The notes under the pieces were generated by a model, which made no database searches, was not told the origin of the DNA, and saw only the letters and a program-made list of their open reading frames with translations. This document shows, in pieces, positions 40,156 to 52,190 of a DNA stretch of 64,000 nucleotides. The position numbers were made by a program, and so were the translations under genes. The stretch's first letter is position 1, and every line of letters begins with the position of its first letter. The DNA comes from a cyanobiont of Ornithocercus magnificus (GTDB lineage Bacteria; Cyanobacteriota; Cyanobacteriia; PCC-6307; Cyanobiaceae): positions 744,001 to 808,000 of the forward strand of contig BIMP01000001.1 of the NCBI GenBank assembly GCA_007996965.1, given 5' to 3'.

Positions 40156-40650
40156 AATCCTAATATTACCTCTATTACGGTCAGCAATGCTTTAGTTAGA
40201 CGGTGGTCAAGGGGCAGAAACTTATATATTGCCTCTGGAACTAGAGTCAGAGCAAGTATAAATATCAGTTTCCGAGGATACTCGCCCTGACTCGCTGTTA
40301 GGATCTGGATCGAATGCTCAGGGACGCAGATAGATAATACCTCAGTACAGTCTCCTATGGTTGATCCCACATAAGCCTGAGTTATCACTATATTCTTTAC
40401 TTAAAAATGTCCAGATAATATTTTGCTAAGGCATCAGATGTTCAGTAGTCTTTCACTACCTAGGATAAACCTACGGTATATTAATAGTCTTAATTCTTTG
40501 AGCCAAGAAGTTCAAAAGGCTAGTAATATAACAAATGAGTACCGCTATGTGGAAGAGAAACCTAGTTTAGAGACAAGCATAGGAAACTTAGAGTTTTCAG
40601 TAGCGGCGCTGGTCAGTCAGACTCACAGCCGAGAAGGATGGGTGCAGCCA
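40156..40650. other. Divergent region upstream of the ligA-linked gene
   Basis: About 500 bases. The frame of the 40651 gene is open back to ATG 40423 (76 extra residues, e.g. QKASNITNEYRYVEEKPSLE), but this part is low-complexity and lacks the conserved look of the rest. Promoters of both flanking genes should be here. Confidence 0.5.
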
Positions 40651-43275
<2,625 letters not shown>

Positions 43276-43866
43276 GTCAAAAGCTAGGATACTGAGTTAC
43301 TTGCTGCACAATGCTCCCAGACAACTAAGTTGTATTCGCTGTGACAATAACTTCTGGGTTCTCAATACCTAGGCAGCAAAGTTTATGCGGGTAGTAATTA
43401 TATTATTAGAATATGCTGCATCCTTGTCTGAAATATATCAAATTACGACCAGAATAATTCTACGGCCCTGTAAAGAAAAGATGTGCTACTGAGGCCATAG
43501 ACAAGTTTCAGGAAGATAAGTGAAAACTGCCAAGAGGTGCCTTAGTAGGACTAGGCTCAAATCCTGACGACTGATACCACACCCAATAGCTCATAGATAT
43601 GGGGATTTGCCCAAGTTACTGGCAACACTAAGGTTTGGAGGCAAATTAACTAGCTATGAAGGTGATTTCTGCCTTAAGAGGGACACCAATAAACAAGATT
43701 GAATGGGACCAGCATGTGCTTGTAGAGAACTTCTACCAGTACTAAAGATTGGTCGCGTTCCTAGTCTTGGTCAAGACTTTGATAATTGGTATCAGGTAGT
43801 TCGCTAAGCAGAGTTATCTTACAAGTTTAGAAGGTCTGTCTATATATTAGCAAAGTTGTTGCTATC
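43276..43866. other. Gap between ligA-linked ORF and valS, with possible gene remnants
   Basis: About 590 bases. I see no complete gene. Around 43655-43807 two overlapping short frames read in a protein-like way (a 29-residue ATG frame ending NFYQY, and a 34-residue ATG frame 43703-43807 ending FDNWYQVVR), and near 43530 a fragment reads GALVGLGSNPDD. Only one of the overlapping pair could be real; the whole looks like decayed coding sequence. Confidence 0.45.
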
Positions 43867-46611
43867 TTAGGCTAGATCTCTTAGACGTCTTTTAGCCAGC
43901 TCGGCTTGGGTTTTTGCTTCTGCAAGACTACTATGGCAGTTAGTAACTACTTCCAGAGGTGCTCTAGTAGCAAAATTTGGATTGGCTAGTTGTCTAGTGA
44001 GGCTACCAATTTCTTTCTCTGCTCTGGCAATGTCTTTTTCAAGGCGATCTCGTAATGCCCCTATATCTACCAGACCCTCAATTGGCAACAAAACTTGCAG
44101 CTCACCACTAACTCCAGCCAAAACTTTTGGTGTAGGAACTGCCTCAGCTGCCATTGGTGTTAGCACCTCCACTGCATCAGACTGAGTTAATGCAGCAATA
44201 TCGGGGATGGCTTGCTCAAGTACAACTGCCAGGTCATCCCTGCTAGTAACGAACCGAACTGGTGCACTTTGTGAAGTCTTGAGACCAGCTATTGCGCGCA
44301 AGTTGCGCACTACCCTGATTGCCTCAATCAATTCGCAGAAGGATTTCTCAAGCGCATCATCTAAAGAGCCTTCGGCTACTGCAGGCCAGGACTGCAAGGC
44401 TAGGAAAGTACTTTCAGGTTCTGCTGTGATGCTGTGCCAAAGCTCCTCGGTAAGGTGAGGCATCAATGGATGCAACATCAGATACACTTGGCAGATCACA
44501 TGAGCTAGTACCTGCCGTGCTGTATGTTGGTCTTTCGTGGCCTCAGGTGTAGCATTTTGCTTAAGGTTAAGGCGCCGCTTGCTCAATTCTAAATACCAAC
44601 TACAGAAATCACTCCATATAAAATCATATAGCCCTTTGGCAGCATCCCCAAGAGCATACTCACTATAGTTTTTGGCAGTCTCGTGGTTTACTCGGGCAAG
44701 ACGTGATAATATCCACCGATCTGTTGTTTGTAGAGCAGATTGCTCTGGTTCTCCTAGTGAGGCTAAGGTTTCACCACCAAGGCTGATCAATGTAAAGCGG
44801 GTGGCATTCCAGAGCTTGTTAGCAAACTTACGCGCTGCTTCTACAGTGGTAGAGACCTCTTTCCGACGATCGTAATCTAGGTGTATATCTTGGCCGGCAC
44901 CCGCTACCTCTCTGACGAGAGCGAAGCGCAAAGCATCAGTGCCATAGCGGTCAATTAGCAAGAGTGGGTCTATACCATTGCCGGCACTCTTGCTCATCTT
45001 ACGGTTATGCTCATCTCTTACTAGACCATGGATATAGACTTCTTTGAACGGTGTTTGGCCAGTGAAGATATTAGCCATCATCGTCATCCGTGCTACCCAG
45101 AAGAAGATAATGTCAAAACCTGTTATCAAGGTACTAGTAGGATACCAGTATTTTAAATCAGCACTTTGATTGTCTGGCCAACCTAATGTGGAAAAGGGCC
45201 AAAGACCACTCGAGAACCAAGTATCTAGTACGTCTTCATCTTGCTCGATTACTACATCAGCACCGTATTGTTTCCGCGCTATTGTCAATGCCTCATTCTC
45301 GGAACGCGCCACTATGTAAGGAGTATTGTCAGCTACCTGCTGACCAGTTTCGCTGATCACAAACCAGGCGGGAATTCGATGACCCCACCATAGCTGCCGG
45401 CTGATGCACCAGTCACGAATATTGACAAGCCAGTCGCGGTAGACTTTCCCCCAACGCTCAGGGACAAATCTAGGCTTGCCATGGTCAAGCGCCTCACAAC
45501 ATTGTGATGCCATTGGGCGGGTATGCACAAACCATTGTGTAGAGAGTAGTGGCTCTACTGGCACATTGCCGCGTTCAGAGTAGGGAATGCTGTAACAATA
45601 TTTTTCTACCTTAGCCAGTAATCCTTCCAAGTCAAGGGCATTAACTACCTCTTTGCGAGCTTCAAAGCGATCCAGCCCAGCGAAACGACCTGCCTGTTCG
45701 TTCATCATGCCGTTTTTACCGATCACTGTGATCTGAGGCAAATTGTGGTGCTGACCAATAATGAAATCATTGTGGTCATGGGCGGGCGTAACCTTAATAC
45801 AACCGGTGCCAAATTTTTTTGAGACATAGCTATCGGCAATTACAGGTATCTCACGGCCTATGAAGGGTAGAGTGACACTTCTACCCACTAAGTGTTTGTA
45901 GCGCTCGTCACTTGGGTTTACTGCTATAGCTACATCACCAAATATCGTCTCTGGTCGGGTGGTAGAAACTTCTAGATAACCATCACCATTGGTAAATGGA
46001 TAACGGAAGTACCAGAGATAGCCATCAACTTCCTTCATCTCTACCTCTAGATCACTTACTGCTGAACCAGAAGCAGGACACCAGTTCACTAAGTACTTGC
46101 CTCGGTAAATTAGTCCTTGCTCATGCAAACGCACGAAGGCTTCCTTAACTGCTGCACTTAGGCCTTCATCAAGCGTAAAGCGCTGCCGTCGCCAGTCTAC
46201 TGAGTAACCGAGACGGCGTAGCTGGTCAACAATGCGTCTACTGCTCTTCACTTTCCAGGCCCAAGCACGCTCCAAGAAAGCTTGCCGTCCAAGTTTATGT
46301 CGGTTGAGACCTTCTTTTTTAAGTTGCTTCTCGAGGATTGCTTGAACTGCAATCGATGCGTGGTCAATCCCTGGTAGACAAAGTACATTCATCCCTTGCA
46401 GCCGTTGGAAACGGACTACTACATCGATCAGAGCTGTATTGAAAGCATGACCCATGTGAAGATCACCAGTCACATTTGGTGGTGGAATCATCACTGTGAA
46501 TGCATCACCATCGTCAGATGGGCTGGGATGAAAAGCATTGTGTGCTTCCCAGGCCTGCTGCCAGCGAGCTTCTGTCTCTACTGGGTCGTAGGTCTTGGAC
46601 AACTCAGACAC
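43867..46611 (-). CDS. valS: Valyl-tRNA synthetase
   Basis: Class I enzyme, 914 residues. HIGH-type motif GDLHMGHAF after MIPPPNVT; editing domain with STTRPETIFGDVAIAV; KMSKSAGNGIDP in the KMSKS loop; anticodon domain and a C-terminal coiled coil (LRDRLEKDIARAEKEIGSLTRQL, then LAEAKTQAELAKRRLRDLA) as usual for ValRS. I use GTG 46611 (VSELSKTYDPVETEARWQ), since the family begins with this block; an in-frame TTG at 46650 would add 13 unrelated residues. A strong hairpin lies just upstream of that TTG. Confidence 0.95.
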   Translation of the reverse strand: MSELSKTYDPVETEARWQQAWEAHNAFHPSPSDDGDAFTVMIPPPNVTGDLHMGHAFNTALIDVVVRFQRLQGMNVLCLPGIDHASIAVQAILEKQLKKEGLNRHKLGRQAFLERAWAWKVKSSRRIVDQLRRLGYSVDWRRQRFTLDEGLSAAVKEAFVRLHEQGLIYRGKYLVNWCPASGSAVSDLEVEMKEVDGYLWYFRYPFTNGDGYLEVSTTRPETIFGDVAIAVNPSDERYKHLVGRSVTLPFIGREIPVIADSYVSKKFGTGCIKVTPAHDHNDFIIGQHHNLPQITVIGKNGMMNEQAGRFAGLDRFEARKEVVNALDLEGLLAKVEKYCYSIPYSERGNVPVEPLLSTQWFVHTRPMASQCCEALDHGKPRFVPERWGKVYRDWLVNIRDWCISRQLWWGHRIPAWFVISETGQQVADNTPYIVARSENEALTIARKQYGADVVIEQDEDVLDTWFSSGLWPFSTLGWPDNQSADLKYWYPTSTLITGFDIIFFWVARMTMMANIFTGQTPFKEVYIHGLVRDEHNRKMSKSAGNGIDPLLLIDRYGTDALRFALVREVAGAGQDIHLDYDRRKEVSTTVEAARKFANKLWNATRFTLISLGGETLASLGEPEQSALQTTDRWILSRLARVNHETAKNYSEYALGDAAKGLYDFIWSDFCSWYLELSKRRLNLKQNATPEATKDQHTARQVLAHVICQVYLMLHPLMPHLTEELWHSITAEPESTFLALQSWPAVAEGSLDDALEKSFCELIEAIRVVRNLRAIAGLKTSQSAPVRFVTSRDDLAVVLEQAIPDIAALTQSDAVEVLTPMAAEAVPTPKVLAGVSGELQVLLPIEGLVDIGALRDRLEKDIARAEKEIGSLTRQLANPNFATRAPLEVVTNCHSSLAEAKTQAELAKRRLRDLA

Positions 46612-46670
46612 GAATTTGGCAATTGATATGGGGTTTGGTTGCGGCCGCAAATGTAGATTGGACCCTACGT

Positions 46671-46698
46671 TATTATGGCCTGGAGTCAGGCCATAATA
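46671..46698. promoter_or_regulatory. Perfect 12-bp hairpin upstream of valS
   Basis: TATTATGGCCTG (46671-46682), loop GAGT, CAGGCCATAATA (46687-46698): a perfect 12-bp stem with 4-base loop, 60 bp before the valS GTG. On the plus strand GTTTTAA follows, so it could terminate plus-strand reading; on the minus strand it would sit in the valS leader and might affect valS expression. No T-box features are visible. Confidence 0.6.
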
Positions 46699-47320
46699 GT
46701 TTTAATCGGCACCAGTGAGATCAAACAGACTGCTTGGAAGGGCTGCATCGACACGTTGCTGGACTTGATGGTATCTACATTTCTAACGGACTATGCTCTC
46801 TGAATACAACTGCCAAGAGACTAATTAGTTTGCTAGGTTTATGTATGATATTCATGATAAAATTGTCGATATTAGCAGAGTTTATCTCAATTTCAGTAGA
46901 CACTAAACCAATCTTATCGATCAACTCCTAAAACTTGGGGTAGTATACAGCACTCGGTGCTCAAGCCCGGTGTTTGTCGCAATATACCTCTGTATCATAC
47001 AAGGGTTAGTAACAAGGTTTATGACATGCTTACAAAAGTGACAAAATTCAGTTTTTGGATAGTATTCCTAGCCAGTGCTAACTTCTAGGCTAGATCTGTG
47101 CATCTTTACATACTTAGAACTTGTAACTTAAGACTGTAAAGTTTGAGAACCCAGTCCAGCTACAGAAACTCAGCAGTATAGCAAGCGTTCACAGCAGCTA
47201 GCCTAGACACAGAGAAGCAGGATAGGTCAATCAGATCTAACTGGCGGTAAGGTCACAAACTAGGAATCATTTTGGCTTGTTAGAGGTCAGACTGAGCTTA
47301 TCCAGTAACTGACAGCAGCT
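46699..47320. other. Gap between valS and a small gene, nothing recognised
   Basis: About 620 A/T-rich bases between divergent genes. A 65-codon open frame (46734-46931) has a hydrophobic tail but no start context and no motif; I do not call it. Confidence 0.55.
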
Positions 47321-47578
47321 ATGACCCTGGATCTAAATGATCCCGAGCTCGAATTCTCCGACCTGGTGTACGCTTACCAAAGCTGGGTAATGGCTGTCAT
47401 CAATGACGAAAAGCTTGGTGGCGAGGAAAAATTACTCACCGATGACATTGCAGAAGATGCACTTAATGCAATGCGCTTTCTCCCCGGTGAGGTCACCAGC
47501 GCCATAGAAACTAGCCTAGCCCGAGTTTATGAAGTCGATGCTGATGAGCTAGCTGAGCTCCTATTTCCCGAAGACTAA
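47321..47578 (+). CDS. Conserved hypothetical acidic protein
   Basis: 85 residues, ATG start. Very acidic and helical: LNDPELEFSDLVYAYQSWVMAVINDEKL, then LLTDDIAEDALNAMRFLPGEVTSAIETSLARVYEVDADELAELLFPED. The regular helical pattern and clean ends look like a genuine small protein of picocyanobacteria. It lies 44 bp upstream of the SDR gene in the same direction. Function unknown. Confidence 0.7.
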   Translation: MTLDLNDPELEFSDLVYAYQSWVMAVINDEKLGGEEKLLTDDIAEDALNAMRFLPGEVTSAIETSLARVYEVDADELAELLFPED

Positions 47579-47622
47579 GTGATTCCAACAGAATCGATAG
47601 CACATCATAGTTCACAAACACT

Positions 47623-48603
47623 ATGTCCTGGACCGCTATAGACATTCCAGATCAAACCGGGCGTATTGTGCTAGTAACTGGAGCTAACTGTGGGCTCGGT
47701 TTAGAAACATGCCGTGCACTTCTAAAGCGCGGTGCCACTGTTCTTATGGGATGTCGTTCCCGTAGCCGAGGTGAAACTGCACGCTCTATGCTAATGAGTA
47801 CGCGACAATCTGGGGCTGTAGATTTACTAGACCTTGACTTATCTGATCTTGAGAGTGTGCGTCGCTGTGCTGCGTTAGTTACTGAGCAGTATGGCCGCCT
47901 AGATCTATTAGTAAACAATGCAGGTATAATGGCGCCCCCCCGAACTCTGAGCCGTCAGGGATATGAATTGCAGTTTGCTGTCAATCATCTTGGCCACATG
48001 GCTTTGACTCTGGCAGTATTGCCTTTGATGGAACAACGTCTAGCAGCACGGGTTGTCTGCGTAACTTCTGGAGCACAGTACTTCGGCAAGATTTCCTGGA
48101 ATGATATACATAGTGAGAAACGCTACCGGCGTTATGAGGCTTATAGCCAAAGTAAGCTAGCAAATGTAATGTTTGCTCTCGAGCTCAACCGCCGCGAGCA
48201 ACATCGTGGTAGTGGCATTGCATGCCTTGCTGCACATCCAGGCTTTTCACGCACTGAATTACAGTTAAAAGCAGTTGCTAGCAGCAATGCTTGGCATGAA
48301 AGCATACTCTACCGCTTAATGGATCCTCTCTTTCAAAGTGCTGCCATGGGTGCCTTGCCACAGCTTTACGCTGCTACAGCTGGCACCGCTAAGGGAGGAG
48401 AACATTACGGCCCAGCTAGCCTTGGTGGAATACGCGGCTTCCCTAAGTGCTGGCCAGTAGCACGAGCTGCAATGAATGTGAGTGCCTGTAAGCGCCTATG
48501 GCGGATTAGTGAAATGTTGCTGGAAGGTCGCCAGGAGGATGCTGTTGAATATTCACTGACTGCTTCAGCGGCAGCGCCCGACCAGCAACAGAACGAGGGC
48601 TAG
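47623..48603 (+). CDS. Short-chain dehydrogenase/reductase (retinol-dehydrogenase-like)
   Basis: 326 residues. Nucleotide site TGANCGLG (19-26, TGxxxGxG), VNNAG at 97-101, and catalytic S149 with Y174-S-Q-S-K178 (YxxxK). The N-terminal arm and the C-terminal KGGEHYGPASLGGIRGF block place it in the SDR subfamily annotated as retinol dehydrogenase or protochlorophyllide-reductase-like; the substrate is unknown and it is not the light-dependent protochlorophyllide reductase itself, which has other signatures. It overlaps the convergent permease gene by 39 bp. A run of seven C at 47934-47940 lies in the middle. Confidence 0.85.
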   Translation: MSWTAIDIPDQTGRIVLVTGANCGLGLETCRALLKRGATVLMGCRSRSRGETARSMLMSTRQSGAVDLLDLDLSDLESVRRCAALVTEQYGRLDLLVNNAGIMAPPRTLSRQGYELQFAVNHLGHMALTLAVLPLMEQRLAARVVCVTSGAQYFGKISWNDIHSEKRYRRYEAYSQSKLANVMFALELNRREQHRGSGIACLAAHPGFSRTELQLKAVASSNAWHESILYRLMDPLFQSAAMGALPQLYAATAGTAKGGEHYGPASLGGIRGFPKCWPVARAAMNVSACKRLWRISEMLLEGRQEDAVEYSLTASAAAPDQQQNEG

Positions 48604-49344
48604 AACACCGATTAGAGGGCCAGGTGGTAGATTTATCAACACCGCCAGAGCAAATCCTATCGCGCTCATGGCACTGCCAAGAGCAGCCGAGCGCCAAATT
48701 GCGTCTCCTAAACTTGACGAATGGCTTAAGCCTGGAAGAACTGGTGCACAAAGAAGAGCGATTACTAGTGTGATGCCGACGGCTACCATAGCACCGACTA
48801 CAACTACAGCAGTGACCAACGTGAGGGCGAACCGTAGAGCCATTACGGGAAGACCAGCTGCAGATGCACCCTCTGGGTCAACACCGAGATAAACCATTTC
48901 TCGGTAATGACGAGCTAACAGCAATAGTAAAGCGGCAGCAGCCAATAGTGTGCGGAGCAGGTCAGTGCTATTAACACTGAGCAGATCCCCAAATAGTGCA
49001 GCCTCAAGATTCAGGCGAAGACCAAATAGCGGTATTAAGAGAACTCCAAACCCGAGGAAACCAGCAAGTGCAGTGTTGATAACTGCATCTGAGTTGACTT
49101 CACCACCACGGGTGAGGTGTTCTGCCAACAACGCACCACCAACACCACTAATTACACCACCGAGAGTCGGGTCAAAACCGAGGCCAAGGGCTAGAACGAT
49201 ACCAGGAAGTACTGCATGGGACAAAAGGTTAGCCTGTAATAAGCGTTGTTGGGTGAGTAGTAAGGTTCCTGTAGCTGGGCATACCATGCCGACAAGAAGC
49301 GCCATTAGCAGAGGCAGTGTCCACCAAGGTGCAAGCTCAGCCAC
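48565..49344 (-). CDS. ABC transporter permease, zinc/manganese type (ZnuB/MntB family)
   Basis: About 259 residues and eight hydrophobic helices. LVGMVCPATGTLLLTQQRLLQANLLSHAVLPGIVLALGLG is the conserved start of metal ABC-3 permeases, and VVVVGAMVAVGITLVIALLCAPVL the conserved end. I start at GTG 49344 (VAELAPWWTLPLL), which overlaps the ATPase stop by 8 bp; the longer ATG 49425 gives residues unlike the family. Sits directly after the ATPase on the same strand. The metal-binding lipoprotein is not next to them. Zn or Mn cannot be separated from sequence. Confidence 0.9.
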   Translation of the reverse strand: MAELAPWWTLPLLMALLVGMVCPATGTLLLTQQRLLQANLLSHAVLPGIVLALGLGFDPTLGGVISGVGGALLAEHLTRGGEVNSDAVINTALAGFLGFGVLLIPLFGLRLNLEAALFGDLLSVNSTDLLRTLLAAAALLLLLARHYREMVYLGVDPEGASAAGLPVMALRFALTLVTAVVVVGAMVAVGITLVIALLCAPVLPGLSHSSSLGDAIWRSAALGSAMSAIGFALAVLINLPPGPLIGVLALVLLLVGRCR

Positions 49345-50122
49345 AGCGGTGATTACCCATACTGCTAAGTGACCCCAAAGCCTGCCGAACCTGTGTAGGC
49401 GTGCCATCGGCAAGCACCGTGCCATTAAGGACGATCACACGATCGTAGGCATCAAGTGCTTTGCCCCAATCATGACTACTTACTAACATGGTATGCCCGG
49501 CATCAGCTAGTTGACGTAGCAATCGCAGCAAACCCTGACGAGAGGGAGGATCAATAGCCGCACATGGCTCATCAAGCAGCAAGATGCGAGCAGGTTGCAC
49601 GAGCGCTCTGGCTAGTAAAGCGCGCTGCTGCTGACCTCCAGAGAGTGCATCGAGACGCTGGCCACTAAGTGAAGAGAGGCCGACACGCTGTAAAGCAGCC
49701 TCGCGATCACAGCAGCCAGTACGTCCTCCGCTACCTAATGAACCTAAACCCACCAAGTCGCGCACTGTGATAGGAAAAGACCAATTAATTCGGCCGCGCT
49801 GTGGCATAAGCGCTACCTCACTGCGGCAGTGGTGAATGGGGCGGTTACCAAGACGGATATGGCCATGCTGCGGTACTAGTTGACCCTGCAATAGCTGTAG
49901 TAGCGTTGATTTACCAGCACCATTAGTACCGACAAGTGCACAAAGACTTCCTGACTCAAGAGTCAAATCGATTCTCTCCAGTACCGGGCGATTGCCATAA
50001 GCAAAGACAACATGATGAGCATGTAAACGTGCCGGGATTGAAGGTCTTGATGGCGTGATGCTCTCTTCTAAAACTGGAGACCGGGAAGATACTCGACGGC
50101 TTCCGGATAGATGATGCAGCAT
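49337..50122 (-). CDS. ABC transporter ATP-binding protein, metal uptake type
   Basis: About 261 residues. Walker A GTNGAGKST, Q-loop MPQRGRINW, signature LSGGQQQRALLARAL, Walker B ILLLDEPCAAID, switch His in SSHDWGKALDAYDR. The QRGRINWSFPITVRDLVGLG Q-loop region is typical of the ZnuC/MntA metal group. Start set at ATG 50122 (MLHHLSGSRR) because AGGGA lies eight bases before it; the longer ORF to 50221 has an unlikely N-terminus. Overlaps the permease start. Confidence 0.9.
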   Translation of the reverse strand: MLHHLSGSRRVSSRSPVLEESITPSRPSIPARLHAHHVVFAYGNRPVLERIDLTLESGSLCALVGTNGAGKSTLLQLLQGQLVPQHGHIRLGNRPIHHCRSEVALMPQRGRINWSFPITVRDLVGLGSLGSGGRTGCCDREAALQRVGLSSLSGQRLDALSGGQQQRALLARALVQPARILLLDEPCAAIDPPSRQGLLRLLRQLADAGHTMLVSSHDWGKALDAYDRVIVLNGTVLADGTPTQVRQALGSLSSMGNHRCG

Positions 50123-50718
50123 GAGCATGTTCCCTAAAATATGGACATTGGGGACAGTAGATTTAGGTCTAATGATCAGTTGAAGATTTTCAGTAAAGTG
50201 TGCTGTCCGACTCGAGCACACTAGATCTCATAGTGGCAGCCATTATGAGCCTAGCTGTGATCTAGGCAGTACTGAGAATAACTGTGAAGCTGTTCTAGCT
50301 ACAAGCAGGCTGTGTTACTAAATAGATCACTAGCTGGCTAAACAACATATAGAAAGCCCAGAATCTAGTAACAAAAACAGCTAGTATACTAGCTATCTCT
50401 ATTACACATTGTCTATATAATACTGGACTGTAAATTGGTAAATGTGCAGGGGCTATCAAAGTAAACAAAATTTATTGCTAGCACCGTATTGCTGGTTTAG
50501 CTGCATGCTCTTGGTGACATATTTTACTTAGGCAGTTGGTAAGTTGAAGCTCTGGACACTGCCACGTAGATATCACCGTAGTCAGAACTTATTTTAGAGT
50601 CATTGTCTATCGGACAAGTTTTTCTACTAGCATGTAGGAAGCAAAATCTTATGAGTAGTTCATCTTAAGCTATTAAGTCTTTTGTAGTATATGAAAACAA
50701 AGGGAAGATCCACAAGTG
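50123..50718. other. Gap upstream of the metal ABC transporter, nothing recognised
   Basis: About 600 A/T-rich bases with dense stops in all frames. The metal ABC promoter should lie at its left end; I did not find a clear Zur or Fur-type palindrome. Confidence 0.55.
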
Positions 50719-50850
50719 CTAGCCTCTGCTTAAACGCCAGATCACCCAGATTACAGCAGCGCCAATTAGCCACCAAAGCCAATGCCAGCTTAGTCCTATA
50801 GCGAGGCCTACACTAATTAGGAGTAGGATAATAAATTGACTGAGTGTCAT
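50719..50850 (-). CDS. Small membrane protein, unknown
   Basis: 43 residues from ATG 50850: MTLSQFIILLLISVGLAIGL, SWHWLWWLIGAAVIWVIW, RLSRG. Two short hydrophobic stretches separated by a Trp-rich turn, positive C-terminus. The pattern fits a short conserved cyanobacterial membrane protein, but this is below the length where chance can be excluded. It lies 84 bp beyond the frameshifted gene at 50935. Confidence 0.5.
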   Translation of the reverse strand: MTLSQFIILLLISVGLAIGLSWHWLWWLIGAAVIWVIWRLSRG

Positions 50851-50934
50851 CGTAGTGGCTAAGCTGCGATAGGAACTGCCTTGGTTGGTGCCGAATAAGT
50901 AACCATACAGTTCTTTTAGATAGACGTCCCTGTG

Positions 50935-51119
50935 TTAAGGCCTATTGGACTCCTGAAGGTCAGAAGAGTTGATGTCAGGTACAACCTCATTAAAGTCTAG
51001 CTTTTTGCCATTGAGGGTAGTTTTGAGAGCAGCGTAAGGTCTTTGTTGCCTCTCTGCTCGACTGCCTTTAAGGCTTTCAGAAGCCTTCGGCACCTTTCAG
51101 GAGATGGTAAGTCAGCCAT
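50935..51119 (-). pseudogene. Frameshifted small gene
   Basis: From ATG 51119 the minus strand reads MADLPSPERCRRLLKALKAV, EQRGNKDL, then hits a stop after a short run. One base later in phase the frame continues YAALKTTLNGKKLDFNEVV, PDINSSDLQESNRP to TAA at 50935. A single missing base near GACCTTACG (about 51038) reconciles both halves into one ~60-residue basic protein. Looks like a genuine gene with a one-base deletion, or a sequencing/assembly error. No function recognised. Confidence 0.6.
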
Positions 51120-51722
51120 GGCTCGCAGGTAACTAATATCTTGGCATCAGTATAAGCCAGTTTAACCAGTATGTACTAGGGCGACGTTTGCTAGGCTCAA
51201 GCTCACATGTTAGACCTATATACACCAAGGCAACATCGGATATTTCACCCAGTGTAGTAAGGTAGAGCAGTTTAGATAGCTAGTTACGCGCTGCTAAATG
51301 AAGCACGTCTACGCCTTAAAGCTACCCTTATTAGCAAGTTTGCAGCCAACTAAGATTTTAGCAGGCTTTAGACTTAAAATTTTTCTCCCATACCAGTAAT
51401 TGAAATATCAAACTTTTCCCCATTACAGAAAGCACTTGACGAGTTAGATAAAAGATTGGGCTGAAGGTAATCACCAGTGGAAATTGAACATTACTTATCT
51501 TGTCTCAGCTTTCACAAGTCTAGTCCCGCAATTATAGAGATCTACCCACCCACTAGGTTCAATGGGATCCAAGATTATCGAGGATTAAAGTTTCTTCAGT
51601 CTAACTACTACTAGAGCGGGCAAACTTTTACTCTTCTTAAATCTACAGTTGCATCATTTGTAGAAATTAGATTTAACTAGGTTTATTTCTGTTGCTTGTA
51701 ACTTTTGTGAGGCCATTACAAT
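51120..51722. other. Gap, nothing recognised
   Basis: About 600 A/T-rich bases with stops in all frames. No hairpin followed by a T-run and no RNA gene. Confidence 0.55.
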
Positions 51723-52190
51723 TCACCCAGTGAACCACAATCCTAAGGTACCACTTTGCCCTCTAGCAGCAAGCCAGCCTTTTTCTCTATCAACAGCAAT
51801 AAGGGCAAAAAAAGGGCGCTGTTTTATAGTATTTTGTGGAAGATACCAGGTTAAAAGCTTTTTCCCAGCTAAAATTAGCTCGACGCTCTCAAAACTAAAT
51901 TGAAGCAGTGGAAGACGCCCTTTTAGATTAGCACTCCCTCTAAATTGAAGCCGGAGTGCTCCAATACTTATTTGATTGGTAATTTTCAGGCTGTCATCTT
52001 CTGCATCTGACAAGATTAAAGATGCATGCAGAGTGCGCAGCAGGAACACTATACCAGGTACGGCAGATGATCCATCCTTTGACCACAGATCACGAAGAAA
52101 CCATCTAGCTATTAAGTCATCACATTGTATCCCGCTACCGGCCCTGTGTGCAATTTTTTCTAGCGAGATTAGCTCTAGACCGCTAAGCAT
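51723..52190 (-). CDS. Hypothetical protein, possibly the C-terminal part of a DUF2993/LmeA-like protein
   Basis: 155 residues. It has regular alternating beta-like segments: DSLKITNQISIGALRLQFRGSANLKGRLPLLQFSFESVELIL, then QRPFFALIAVDREKGWLAARGQSGTLGLWF. The GALRLxFxGxAxLKGRxPLLxFxF arrangement recalls the cyanobacterial DUF2993 (LmeA, lipid-binding) family, and the short N-terminus suggests the first half is missing: in-frame sequence upstream of the ATG closes with a stop after 15 codons. It is a guess at family level. No co-directional neighbours. Confidence 0.5.
   Translation of the reverse strand: MLSGLELISLEKIAHRAGSGIQCDDLIARWFLRDLWSKDGSSAVPGIVFLLRTLHASLILSDAEDDSLKITNQISIGALRLQFRGSANLKGRLPLLQFSFESVELILAGKKLLTWYLPQNTIKQRPFFALIAVDREKGWLAARGQSGTLGLWFTG

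Noticed and set aside
40059-40388. 109-codon minus-strand frame near the basic hypothetical protein
   Set aside because: Overlaps the upstream end of that gene in another frame, low conservation look, no ribosome site.
43655-43807. Two overlapping mini-ORFs treated as genes
   Set aside because: They exclude each other and neither has a ribosome site or known family; kept only as remnants.
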